A stretch of 64,000 bases of DNA from Phellopilus nigrolimitatus (taxonomy: Eukaryota; Basidiomycota; Agaricomycetes; Hymenochaetales; Hymenochaetaceae), in NCBI GenBank assembly GCA_021029095.1, contig JAJOHG010000002.1:1550001-1614000 (forward strand), given 5' to 3'. Position 1 is the first letter of the stretch. Each line of letters opens with the position of its first letter. The position numbers were made by a program, and so were the translations under genes. Shown piece after piece: positions 33,048-43,556 of the stretch. Below the pieces are notes generated by a model. It saw only the letters and a program-made list of their open reading frames with translations, was not told the DNA's origin and did not search any database.

Positions 33048-34612
33048 TGAGCAGAAAAGAGGCTTGTTGAAGGCGACTCAGAACAGAGAAGGGCACCTTT
33101 GAGTACTTAAGTATCTCGGCAAGCGAGCCTGTATCAGCCTGCATCCCGTGGGTCTAAGATCTTCTATCTACAGGAGCTCGACGTCCATAAAGTAGTAAGT
33201 CATCAGGGTAGAAGGTCAAGATCCTGAAGAGCTCCGAACGGTCCGGGATTCTACGTGCATGACCAGTTTCGAAGTCAAGATAGGGCAAGTTCTTTCATCT
33301 CTCGAGCGCCTAAAAACCGAGAACTGTCTAGAGGAGCTAAAACTCGGAAGTGAGAACTGCAAACGATGGCTCGAGACGAGACGTGGACCTGAGGCGCTGA
33401 TGTAGAGTAAAACAGGTGGTGATCACATAAGTCAGGCAGGATTACATAAGACTACAGAAGAAACAGTAGTAAAACTATGACCAATCTTAGGTACAATCCG
33501 AAAGAGGAAATGGCTGTGTCGAAAGTGTCCAGTTCTTTGACCTTCCCTTGCACAGAAGACCTTTGAGAAGAAATAAAATAAAACGAAGAAAAATATGAGA
33601 ACACGATCATCCTATCTCTGATCTCGGATAAAACCCAGGGGGCTACCGAAATAACATCTTGTTCGCATGGTCATAAATCAGCAGGACAAGAGAAGCGGAT
33701 CAGACGTACATAATGACCTTGAGCCCAATTAATTAATTAACATAAGAACCAAAAGACGGTTTTTCATCCACGTAATGTCCAACCGGAAAACATGGCTCCC
33801 GGCGCAGTTCGTGCTCCGGAATTCGCCATAGAAAAGAGATTTAGTTCGATGTTTGCGTGTTTGCAATGTTATCTGAAACAGCATATTTACTAGTAGTCAT
33901 GAAGAAGCCAGAGATGAAGCAGCAAAGGCGGCGAATTCTCAGGCTGTACACAGCAAAACATCAATAGAGTCAATATCGTAGCTGTTATAATTCCTTGGGT
34001 TCAAGCCACTCTACTTTGCATTTGTTTGTGCACCGAACTTGCCGTGAAACGGTTCAGCTGAGATGGATTAATGCAAATTCATCCAAAGCAAGTAAGATTT
34101 AGGAAATTTGGGAGAAACAGATCGTCCCTTGCCAATCAGTATTTAATAATGGCTGTAGCCGAGAAGAGGTTGAACTTTCGGACTAGGATGTTATCGCGAG
34201 CAGTCTACACATGTAGAGTTCGATAACTACAGCAATACTATGCTTTAGGCATGGGAGAAAGTTGCTGTCCGAGCTGATGTCTGAGTCTGGAGAGTGCTTT
34301 CAGTGTTGTCTCGACGCTCTCGTTGAAACTTGAAAGGTTTTGGGGAAATACACGTGATATGTGGCGCTTGCCGCCAAACGCCGGATTTCTCTAATTTTGT
34401 GAACGTCAGGTTGTTGTTTCACATAGGACGTCCTCTTTGCTCGAGCGGAACTTCCAAACTATGTGAGATATCTCAGAACTTTGTGGATATACGAATGATG
34501 CAAAGTTCCTTCCAGCATATAAAAAGGACGTGAGCTAACTTCGGAAGATCGTCCGCCAATCGTACGTGAACAGAAATCGAAATCAGCTTAGCTGCTACTC
34601 TGAGAAAGCAAA
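33048..34612. other. 1.6 kb divergent intergenic region
   Basis: Lies between the starts of the minus-strand monooxygenase and the plus-strand Cys-rich secreted protein. No frame looks coding. A 'ttaattaattaa' run occurs at 33728. The last 270 bases, with 'cacgtgata' at about 34352 and 'catataaaaagg' at about 34516 (95 bases before the ATG), look like the promoter of the secreted protein. Confidence 0.45.
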
Positions 34613-35576
34613 ATGCCACCCCTGATCACAGCTCTTACAGTCTTTTTCTCGCTGATAGCCAGCGCAGTTTCTGAAACTCACACGATTACGTTCGATAATA
34701 GGTATGTGCATTTGAGTTCATCTTTAGCTGATTTCCTGTGTAATGACCACTTGTGTTTTCGTACAAGATGTGGACATGGTGTTGTAAGTTAAATCCAAAA
34801 AGTTTACCTCGTACTGCACTTTTCTCTGACACGATTGTTAGCCAACATTGATTCAAGGATCAAATGTTCTCTCTACAGGTCAATCATATACTCACAATGG
34901 CGCCTTCTCTTCGGCCATTGCGTAAGGAAACCATCCTCAATAATCAATATTGATTTAACCTCCTTCCCTCTCCCCTACACACGTTTCTAGCTACCTCAAT
35001 AACTGTATGTGATTGAACTCTATAAGAGAGCGCAGATGCTAAGTTGTTTCACCCTTCTACAGCAATGTGCGGCTTTAATGGGGAACACTGTTCGCTACTC
35101 GAAATGACGCTCGGAAACAGCGGGACAAGCGCCGATATCTCGCTGATTCCCAGGTAAATATTATTAGTTTTCCTGCAATAATTTACGTCCATAATTGATT
35201 AATTAACATGACTGTGCAGCCACAATTTCTCTGATCCTATCGGCTGGGAGTATACCGGTGCCTGCAATGGCAATGGAGCTTTCTGTCAGTCGCCTTTTTG
35301 CGGATTTGACTCTACAGAATTATGGCTCCTTACCGAGAATTAACTAATGGACAGGTTCTGAGAACAACTGCAACACAGCGTTCTATAAATCCGACGATAC
35401 TTGCGTCCAGGTGGCTTGTACTGGGGACAACGTGAGTGACATTGCGGAATTTATTAAACCCAGTAACACTTATTATGCGACTTTAGGCTGGTATGAATAT
35501 CATATTCTGCGAAGGTGGGAGCAGTCGATTTAATCGGCCTGATGGAAGCCAACAAGGCGTTCCCTGTCCTCCATGA
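34613..35576 (+). CDS. Small secreted Cys-rich protein, basidiomycete 'glycopeptide' type (thaumatin-like)
   Basis: Eight exons (34613-34701, 34768-34783, 34842-34921, 34991-35004, 35063-35153, 35220-35284, 35355-35431, 35487-35576) sum to 522 bases, exactly 173 codons and a stop. Exons 2 and 4 are microexons of 16 and 14 bases. A signal peptide ends near 'ASAVSETHT'. The mature start 'HTITFDNRCGHGVPTLI' and later 'CGFNGEHCSLLEMTL', 'TSADISLIP', 'GACNGNGAFC', 'CVQVACTG' and 'IIFCEGG' match the multi-intron secreted family labelled 'glycopeptide' in mushroom genomes, related to thaumatin-like proteins. The C-terminus carries about 20 residues beyond the last conserved Cys block ('NRPDGSQQGVPCPP'). 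Role unknown, perhaps wall- or interaction-related. Phases all agree, so the exon structure is secure. Confidence 0.85.
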
Positions 35577-35850
35577 GCGTTGATAGACATTTTAGTACGA
35601 TTGCACATACACAAGTAATATATTATGTAGTCAAGATATTTGAAGACCTCGCATAAAATGGGACGCACGATCGCCTGCGCTATTTTCAATGTGTCTCGTT
35701 TCTTTGCAGTGATATTTTAACTTTTTGACGTCCATCGTAAGGCGATCGACGCGCAACCAAGACGCGTCTTGATCACGTGTCCGCCTACGGTACGATCCTC
35801 GAACTTTAATGCGTGCGGTCACTTTTCCTACGCCATCGAGCTCGAACATA

Positions 35851-37325
35851 ATGCAAGCGCCGAAGGTCGAAGGCTCAAATGAAACGATGCTGCCTCCAGC
35901 AAGCACAACTGCAGAGGCTCAGTCAAACCCTTCACCGATTCCTGCAGCTTCGATTTCGACAAAAGCAGAAGAGACGCCGTCATCCCAGCCTCCAAGTGTA
36001 CCTTCCTCAGAAACCCCCGCTGACAACTCCCCACCGGCAGACTTGTCCAAAGAGCCGCTAATTCCATCGGACCCAGAGCCCTCAAAGAGCGCCTTGCTAC
36101 AAATGCAGATTAACGCCTTGACGAACATCCAATCCCGTATCTCCGCCCTCCGCAGTCTCCCTGCCCATCTACTCATATTTCACCCGAACACTCCGCTTAT
36201 CTCTCTCGGAGGGATGGCAGGATTGGGAATCGATATAACAGGGTCGGATGCGGGAGCTGGGCCTCCAGGGACAGACGCGCTGACTTCTTTGCTTACGTCC
36301 GACGCAAACGCACCGAAAGCACAGAATATGGGAGCACAAGCATATGTCGCATTTCGAATGTTGAACGAGGTAAAAAATGAAATGGTCAAGAATTTCACGC
36401 AAGACGCGCTGAAAGCAGCGCGCGACAGCGAAGCGCGGGATAATTCTAACGTAGAATTGCACGGTCGGAGAGAGCGAAAGAAGCGGTGCGTGTCTCAGCT
36501 TGGAGCTCCGATTCTCTCCCGTGCAAACTTATTGGTTCGATAGCCGGATTGCAACCGCAGATTCTCCCGCCCCATTCCCATCATTCCAGCTTCAAGTGAC
36601 GAACGTGTTCCCATCGCTGCAGCAGAAAGATGTAAAAATTGCACACTTAGAAGACGTTCCTGTGTTTATTCGCGAGTACAATAAACGTAGACGAGGGCCG
36701 GCACTTGAGGATCAGAGCTCCGGAACCAAGCTCACCATATGGGCACAGACACGTCCATTTTCAGGCGCACCCCGACATGTCTCAGATCCCTTGACTGTGC
36801 GGGTGGCGATACGCGATGTCGCTATGGTCTTCGTCAAGCTGACACATAGGAGGAGCACCGACGGCGGGAGTGACCAACCGGCTATCGAGAGCATTGTTGC
36901 GCTAGGTACCGAGGGAGAAGGTGTGAATCTCTTATGCCTGCGTCAAGTCAATATTTACGCAGTGTTCTCCATGTTACAGAAAAGCCCTCACTCCCACTCC
37001 GACTTCACGGTATATCAAAAGCTTACCCAGCAGATTACACGAATGGTAGAAAAGGAGCCAGGCGTCTCCTTTCCCCAACTCATCGTGAGTGTTTCTCGCG
37101 GCTCATTGGACGAAAACACACTTTTATTAAATTTCTTTCGCCTCGAAGGACCTCTTGGCATCTTATGAAAAACTTTTCACCGTTCGGTGCTCGATCTGCG
37201 AGCGTGTGCTCTCAGAAGAAGGTCATGTGCCTCCTGTCGTGCGGGTTTGGATCGAGAGCTCTGGCCCAGGGGAGGCCGAGCCAGGGAAATGGGATGCTCG
37301 TCATGTTACCTGTCTTCATGCGTGA
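35851..37325 (+). CDS. MED27: Mediator complex subunit 27
   Basis: Three exons (35851-36485, 36544-37084, 37149-37325) join in phase to 450 residues. The start used is 'MQAPKVEGSN'; an in-frame ATG at 35809 is a possible earlier start. Residues 1-80 are disordered; a helical stretch follows ('LLQMQINALTNIQSRISALR'). The C-terminal exon shows the Med27 signature: 'SYEKLFTVRCSICERVL', 'VPPVVRVWI', and 'KWDARHVTCLHA' at the very end, with CxxC and HxxC metal-ligand-like spacing. Med27 belongs to the Mediator tail and head interface and links activators to RNA polymerase II. Family length in fungi varies because of the N-terminal extension. Identification rests mainly on the last exon. Confidence 0.7.
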
Positions 37326-38485
37326 CTCTGGATAGCCACCTGTGGTCACGAGCTCCGCATAGCTCAAAGGCCAAGTTTCTCTGTTCTAAAGAAATGACAA
37401 CTCGTCCTCGGTCAGCAGCTTGCTCGTCGATCCGTGATATGATGCCGATTATCTATTCTGCTGACAACATACATATCTGTGTCTGCAATGCAGATAGACG
37501 TTGGCGATGGGTTCGAAGAAAAGGTACTTAGGATCTGCGTCTATTGTTTCCTGGTTTTTACCTTTTTGTTTATCAAAAAAGAAGAGATAATGGCCATAGC
37601 AAAAAAGGAAACTCGTAAAGCGAAAGGTCGAATTTTGGACTATGGGCGGTCGAGGAATGCAGAGATGATCCATTACGCGGTGGGATCGGGGATATGAATC
37701 TCGACCATGCACCGATTTGTCTGATTTTGTCTAACTCTGGTGTTGCGGAAGTGCCATTGGTGCACCTTTTCCCGATTTATTGACGTTCTCGGCTTCTTAC
37801 CTAACCTTTCACTCCCCGTCCCTGCCCCCTTGTATTCAATAACCATCTTTTACATTGAATCTATTTTCCAACCTGTGTTGTGGTGCTGTCCTCGGATATT
37901 CAAATAATTGCCCATTGTTTGTTACCTACTCCCGCTTGCAACTTCCCTGTCGGAGCTCGGGTTTGTGCACCGCTTTCTCCTCGTCGTTGCCATTCGTCTG
38001 GTCTCGGAGGTTTGGGCATGTGCGCAACTCGACTCTAGCTCTTTGTTGTTCTCAGCCACCTCGCGGTCTCTGTCTTGCTTCAGTTTTTCTATTTGTTATT
38101 TTCATTCTCACCGCTGTTTGCAAGTCCGGATCTCATTATACGCAATTCCGGGCAAATCCAGCCACAGCCCCACATCGTTACTGCATTTCTTTATCGAAAT
38201 AACAGCCAATCCCGCCGGGTCTGGTGGCTTTCTTCCGAACCTTATAACTTCTCGACGTTGGACTCGTTCTTTTCTTCTGTGCTCTGTTCCCCCGTCGTCG
38301 ATATTTGCGTGCTGCTCGTCTCTGCCTGCAAAGACGGACAAGTACGGTGACGCAATTGATATCTTCGTCAGACCACTGCTCGTCCGCGAGTGCTATCTAC
38401 CCGCCGTCGCATTCATTTATTCCTTTGTGCACCTACTCGTTCCCTCCACCCTCTCTCTTCTTTGAAGGCGTCGCAGCCACTTGCG
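37326..38485 (+). promoter_or_regulatory. Long pyrimidine-rich leader and promoter of the Medusa-type gene
   Basis: The first 380 bases are the MED27 3' flank. From about 37800 to 38485 the plus strand is strongly T/C-rich, as expected for a long 5' leader of a developmental regulator. At least one upstream reading frame lies in it (38018-38038, seven codons including the stop). The transcription start cannot be told from sequence alone. Confidence 0.45.
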
Positions 38486-40962
38486 ATGGCTGTTGCTTTC
38501 TCCCGGCGCGCATCTGACATCGAACACATTTACCAACAGCCTTACGCCGCCGCCGCCGCCGCCGCCTCCCCCTCGGCGTACGAGGGGTTCGTCCCACCTG
38601 CCCTTCATACAGACCTTTTCCCTGGCGCCCCAGTCTCGATGGAAATGTACAACGCAAGGGGCGAATTTAACCTTTCAGACATCTACGGCGGCTACCTTGC
38701 TAGTCTCGATTCTAACGAAGCTGGTCAGCCACACCCGCCGCCATCCATGGGCCTTTACCCCCAGTCTGCTCTCCTCTACTCTACTTATCCACCTGCCAGC
38801 TCACCGGCCACATCGCCTTACTGTCTTCCCTGCGCCCCACTTGTCTCGCACAGTGGCATGATCGCTATAGTCGACTATACACCTTCTGAGGGCGAAGCGA
38901 ACATTCCGATCACCGTAAATGTCGAGCTGCGCTCAGGCCAGGCTGACGAGGAGGACACATTCGGCCACGACATGTCACTTACGAGCATGAAGCTACGTCT
39001 TGTACTCGGACGGACAGCGGTCAAGACGACGGTAAAGCGTCTGCCGCCCATGATTCGTATCAACGGCGAAGAGGAGCCCGAGCAGGAGAATCTTCTGCGT
39101 CTGCGCCTCTATGCATTTGCACCGACGCATTCCGAGTCGCGCTTTCCTGAACAGTTTTGCGTTCCCATGACTATCCAGGCGATGGATGCGGAGACTGAAG
39201 TCGTGGAGTCATTCACGTTTGGGTCATTCACATATTGGACGCCTAGTGAGTGCCCCCTTCAACTGTACTGTCTGATTGCTCATCTTGGGCCGCAGGTACG
39301 ATCATGCCCGCCAGTACTGTCGATTCATACAAGTTTCCAGACCTGGCTGCGCCGTTCCTACTCAAGCGCAAGCGCTGAGAGTGACGAAGGGCAGGCCTAT
39401 CTGCCTTCCACTGAATCAGAGCAGGTCGGCGTTCTTAACAGCCCAAAGAAGCCGCATATTTCTTTGCCCCGAATAAATACACAGCTTTCAAGCTCGTGCG
39501 AACGACTAATGCGCCGGCGGACGCACTTAACAACGGTGCTGAGGCCCATGCAGCCCAATTGGAGTGGGTGGTGAGCGATAGGAGGCCACATCCTAATACT
39601 TTGGACAAAAAATGGTGAGTCTGTAGTTCTCTGTCCCCAATGACGGTAAAAGTACCCGCTTTTTGCTCATAATTATCCAAGGTCGGCCAATGAAGTCGGG
39701 GTGGGCAGGCGACTGATCCGCTTCCAGCGCGAGCAGTCAGGAAACAAACTCTTGGTTACCTGCGAGGTCATCCCTCAAGAGGCGTATAATGACGACGATA
39801 TTATCGTTTCTTGTATCTATCGCCAGGAGACGCGCAACTGCTGGTTCACGTCTGTCGATGTCATTTACCTTCTCGAGCGCCTTGTCGGGAACCCATTTAC
39901 GGTTGAAGAGAAAAACCGAATTCGCCGCAATTTGGAGGGTTTCAAACCCACAACTGTATCGAAGGGCAAGGCCGGGTATGAAAGCTTTTTCCAGCGCATT
40001 ATGGATTTCCCTGCACCAAAGCCAAGGAACATCGAGAAGGATGTCAAGGTGTTTCCGTGGTCGGTGCTGAATAAAGCGTTGGACAAGATTATTTCGAAAT
40101 ATGTGCGTTTGAATATTTAAGCTGCTATCTATTGTCACTGAGGAAAAATGCTTTTCAGTCTGTCGTTCCGCACGACGTTTCCGAGTCCTCGACAGGAACG
40201 TCTCCAGAAGACTCTTTGTCACCCTCTTCCGGTGAGGTTATACGCTCCGCCAAGGGGTCTAGGAGCAGGTCTGCGTCCTCGCTGCGGTCGCCGGACGGCA
40301 ATACAGGCTTGCAGAGGCCTTTGAAGACAGTATCATCGCAACAGTCTCTCCAGCCTCTAGTCGGGTCCCCGCCGGTGCTACACAATGAACGGACACCCCT
40401 CATTTCTGAGACGGAACTGCCCGGTATGCCAGCGGAACAGCTGTATACATTCTCTCAGCCGGACCTTACGTTCTCAGACAACTGGCGCCGGCGCGATTCG
40501 GTGGTCTCGCTGGAGACAACCTCTTCTGCCACCGACGGGTACTACTCGGATCCCATCGTTCGCGACGTGGCGTATGACCCGGCGCCGAGCGCGCTGCACG
40601 CCCACGCATTTTCGAACCCGTATGCATCAAACGTTAGCCTTGCCGCGCTATCGCTAGAAGGGAACGGGCATGGGAATGTTGGCGGGGCGCTCGGGGACGA
40701 GACGCCGGTCCACCAGGGCGCGCATGCATTAGGCATGGATCTTGTGAATAATCACGCGTATGCGCACAGCAGGCAGTCGAGTCTTGGGAGCGAACTCATG
40801 TACCCCCTCTCCGACAGCCCTCGCTCTGGGTCGCACGATGCCTTGGTGTCGCCGTATGGACAGACCGCGCTCGGTGAAGGATCGTCCAATGATTTCTTGT
40901 ACGCCCAATTTTCGACGGGCAGTCACTCCCCCTTCGAAGACGTCGTAGAGAAGTCATGCTAA
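38486..40962 (+). CDS. medA: Medusa-type developmental transcription regulator (frame interrupted)
   Basis: Four exons (38486-39245, 39296-39614, 39682-40102, 40159-40962), about 767 residues. An N-terminal Ala run is coded by (GCC)n at about 38546. A conserved block at about 125-255 ('IAIVDYTPSEGEANIPITVN', 'MKLRLVLGRTAVKT') is followed by the diagnostic C-terminal DUF7082 block 'RRLIRFQREQSGN', 'FTVEEKNRIRRNLEGF', 'FPAPKPRNIEKDVKVFPW' and 'ALDKIISKY'. Medusa proteins (Aspergillus MedA, Acr1/Ren1 in other fungi) are nuclear regulators of conidium and hyphal development. In exon 2 an extra base at about 39376 gives TGA right after 'LLKRKR', and one base is missing at about 39482-39484 before 'FKLVRTTN'; together they cancel. 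If real, the product would stop before the C-terminal domain. Confidence 0.85.
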
Positions 40963-41336
40963 AGAACATTGGTAAAGTGGTTTGTGCAAGCTATCATTTT
41001 TATTGCTTTTTTATTTTCGGGTGTTTGGGAATTTGTTCAGTACTACTACGGACTGTGTCCGACTCTGTCTGTGTTTCGCTCATGCTTCGAATTTGCCTCC
41101 GTTTCAGTTTCTGCCGCCATTTCCTTTGTATGCATTCTAGCGACGTATCTGTTGTACAGTGTTTTTGAACTTTTCGTATGTTTATCGTTTTTGTATTTAG
41201 GTATTTACCTGGAAATTTACCTCAAATAATGGAGATGGAAGCGCCGATCATTGCTGAGAGCTTCGCGGCATCGGCCGTATCGACATTAGCCTCCCTCGCC
41301 GACGAGCGACGAGTAGCAAGTCTCCTTAAATTTGCC
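40963..41336. other. Short spacer with LSM2 leader
   Basis: T-rich 3' flank of the Medusa-type gene followed by the LSM2 leader. An ATG at 41229 is in frame with the LSM2 start, with no stop between them (36 codons), so a longer LSm2 form is formally possible. Confidence 0.5.
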
Positions 41337-41898
41337 ATGGTGAGCATGCTGTCGTTACAACATTTGCTGAATGGAAGCTGACATCGCACACAGCTCATCT
41401 TCTCGCTCTTCAAGACACTGACTGACCAGACCGTTACGGTCGAGCTGAAGAACGACCTCTCCATCACCGGCGTGCTCAAGTCTGTCGACCAGTGCGTCCA
41501 TGTTTTCCTGTTTTTACTTGTATCTCAGAGACAACTTGAAACTAACGCGTTTTTTTTTTTTTTTTGACTCGTGCAATAGGTTCCTCAACATTCGCCTGGA
41601 CAACATCAAAGTCCTAGACGAGGCGCGGCACCCGCATATGGTGCGTCTTTATGGTGCTGGGCTTGTCCTACGATGTTGATTTTTTCGACAACGATGGCGA
41701 TGGATGCGCGCAGATGGCGGTGAAGAACTGCTTCATCCGTGGTTCGGTCGTGCGCTACGTGCAGCTGCCCGCGCAGCATGTGGACACGCAGCTCCTGGAG
41801 GACGCGACGCGACGCGGTGCGTGCCGTGTGTTCGTTACCTTTCACATTCAAACCATGCTGATCATTTTACAGAGGCATCTAATCAAGCAAAACGATAA
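41337..41898 (+). CDS. LSM2: U6 snRNA-associated Sm-like protein LSm2
   Basis: Five exons (41337-41339, 41394-41491, 41580-41640, 41714-41816, 41873-41898) join in phase to 96 residues; human LSm2 has 95. The first coding exon is just the ATG, interrupted directly by an intron ('gtgagc'). The protein runs 'MLIFSLFKTLTDQTVTVELK', 'SITGVLKSVDQFLNIRLDN', 'HPHM', then the Sm2 motif 'KNCFIRGSVVRYVQLP' and 'VDTQLLEDATRREA'. LSm2 is part of the LSm1-7 ring (cytoplasmic mRNA decay) and the LSm2-8 ring (nuclear, binds the U6 3' end). Intron 2 ends after a run of 15 T. Conservation of the canonical N-terminus supports starting at 41337 rather than at the in-frame ATG at 41229. Confidence 0.96.
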
Positions 41899-42123
41899 GA
41901 GGCTTGTTGGGGTTTTCTATGCCTTTTTTTGCAAGTTTTCGTGTGGTCGATAGACGTTGTACGATCAGATGGGTAGAGATGATCTCACATCCCTCAAAAA
42001 GGGTTTCCGCATTCTACACTGCTTTCCTGTTATCCGTTTCATTTATTTACAAGAAATGATATACTTTTGGTGCTTTGTAACTCAGAGATGTAGCATCCGA
42101 CAGATAGACTTGGAAGTGAGCTT

Positions 42124-43289
42124 TCAAGCCTTCCAAACCTTGACTGTTCCATCCGCGCTGGCAGTGATCATCTCACCGGGCTCAGTGGGGTGGTGCTCGA
42201 CCCAGGTGATTACCTTCTCGTGGACCTTTGGTGGGGGGTTGGGCGACAAAGGCTTCGCCTATGTGTTTATCAGCATTACCGTGAGGTGATCAAAGGAAGG
42301 AGAAAGAGCATACGTCTAACAGATCCCAAGCCCAAACCTGACCGTTCTCGTCTCCGCATATCACGCTGGCCTCGGCATGCCCAAAGGTCGCGCGACAGCG
42401 GTAGGACTCGTTAGCGTGAGCGGTGAAATCGTTGAGCATCTTGCCGGTGTGGAGGTCCATGAGGCGGACGTGCGAGTCGAGCGTCGCGGCGAGCACGGTC
42501 TGTGCGTCGTGCGTGGGCACGAGCGAGGTCACAGGGTGCCCGAGGTAATCTGAGGAGAGCTCGCCCTTGCGGAGGTCGTATGTACGTACGTGCCCGTCGA
42601 CGGAGCCGGACATGAGGTATGTACCGCCGACATAGAGCGTCTGGATCGCGTCGCGCGCGTCGGCGAGCGTCTGGATGGCCTGGCGGGACTGCGCGCTGAG
42701 GCATACGCGCGTAAGTGTCTCTTCTTTCTTTTCTACTTGCGAGATAAGCTCACCGAAGGTCCCAAAGACGGACGGTGGAGTCGAAGGACCCTTTGGACGG
42801 TGAGCTAGAGGACAGAGCGCGGAGCGCGAATCGACTCACCGCTCGCGACGACGGACGCGTCCTCGTTGAATTCAACTGCGTTTATCTTGCCTATATGCCC
42901 TGAGAGTCGCCTGACGGTGGTGGCCGTTGCCACGTCCCAGATGAAGACGGAGCGGTCCCCGCCCGACGAGGCAAACTTGACATTGTCATGCGCGCTGCAC
43001 GAGCATACGCATTTTCATCAGCGCCACGTCCCTGAATCAATAAACGATAGCGAGATACATGATGGACGTACACGGTGATGGAGAGCACTTCGTAGCCGTG
43101 GCCCGCGTAGGTCTTGATCTCGACGCCAGTTGCGGGGTTCCAGAGGCGCACGCTACGGTCCTGCCCGCCCGTGAGGATATACTTTGCGGAGCCTCTGGCA
43201 TACCGCGCGACGTGCACCGGGCCCTTGTGCTTGTCGAGCGTTGCGTGCAGCGTACGAGCTAGGCTCTGCGGACCTCGGGAGGGCGCCAT
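42124..43289 (-). CDS. WDR83: WD40 protein WDR83/MORG1
   Basis: Five exons (43289-43072, 42994-42840, 42790-42754, 42695-42314, 42258-42124) join in phase to 308 residues; human WDR83 has 315. Seven WD40 blades fill the protein: 'HKGPVHVARYARGSAKYILT' with 'DRSVRLWN', 'GHGYEVLSI', 'DRSVFIWDVA', 'STVRLWDLR', 'GHVRTYDLR', 'SHVRLMDLHTG' with 'CGDENGQVWAWDLL', and a last blade 'MITASADGTVKVWKA'. WDR83/MORG1 scaffolds MAP-kinase modules and associates with the spliceosome. Exon 3 is only 37 bases. The gene is divergent from the DOCK gene with 267 bases between starts. No lesions. Confidence 0.92.
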
Positions 43290-43556
43290 GTTTGAGGAAG
43301 AGTTTGTATCTTAGCTCAGATTAGGACGCGGTTTATATATCAATCTATGTAATGAAAATCAGTTTAGTGCCGTCGCTATCGTCGTCGTCGTCGTTGCTGT
43401 CGCCGCCGTCGTGGAAGCTGAAGACAGTTGCGCGAAGGTTGAATTGCTTCTACTATCCGCAATTCCACGGTCTGATCTCACAAATAATCTGGACTCTGAG
43501 CCGAGTCCGTCTTCGCCTCCGACCTCGATCTCGCTGCCGCCTCCACCGACACGTCC

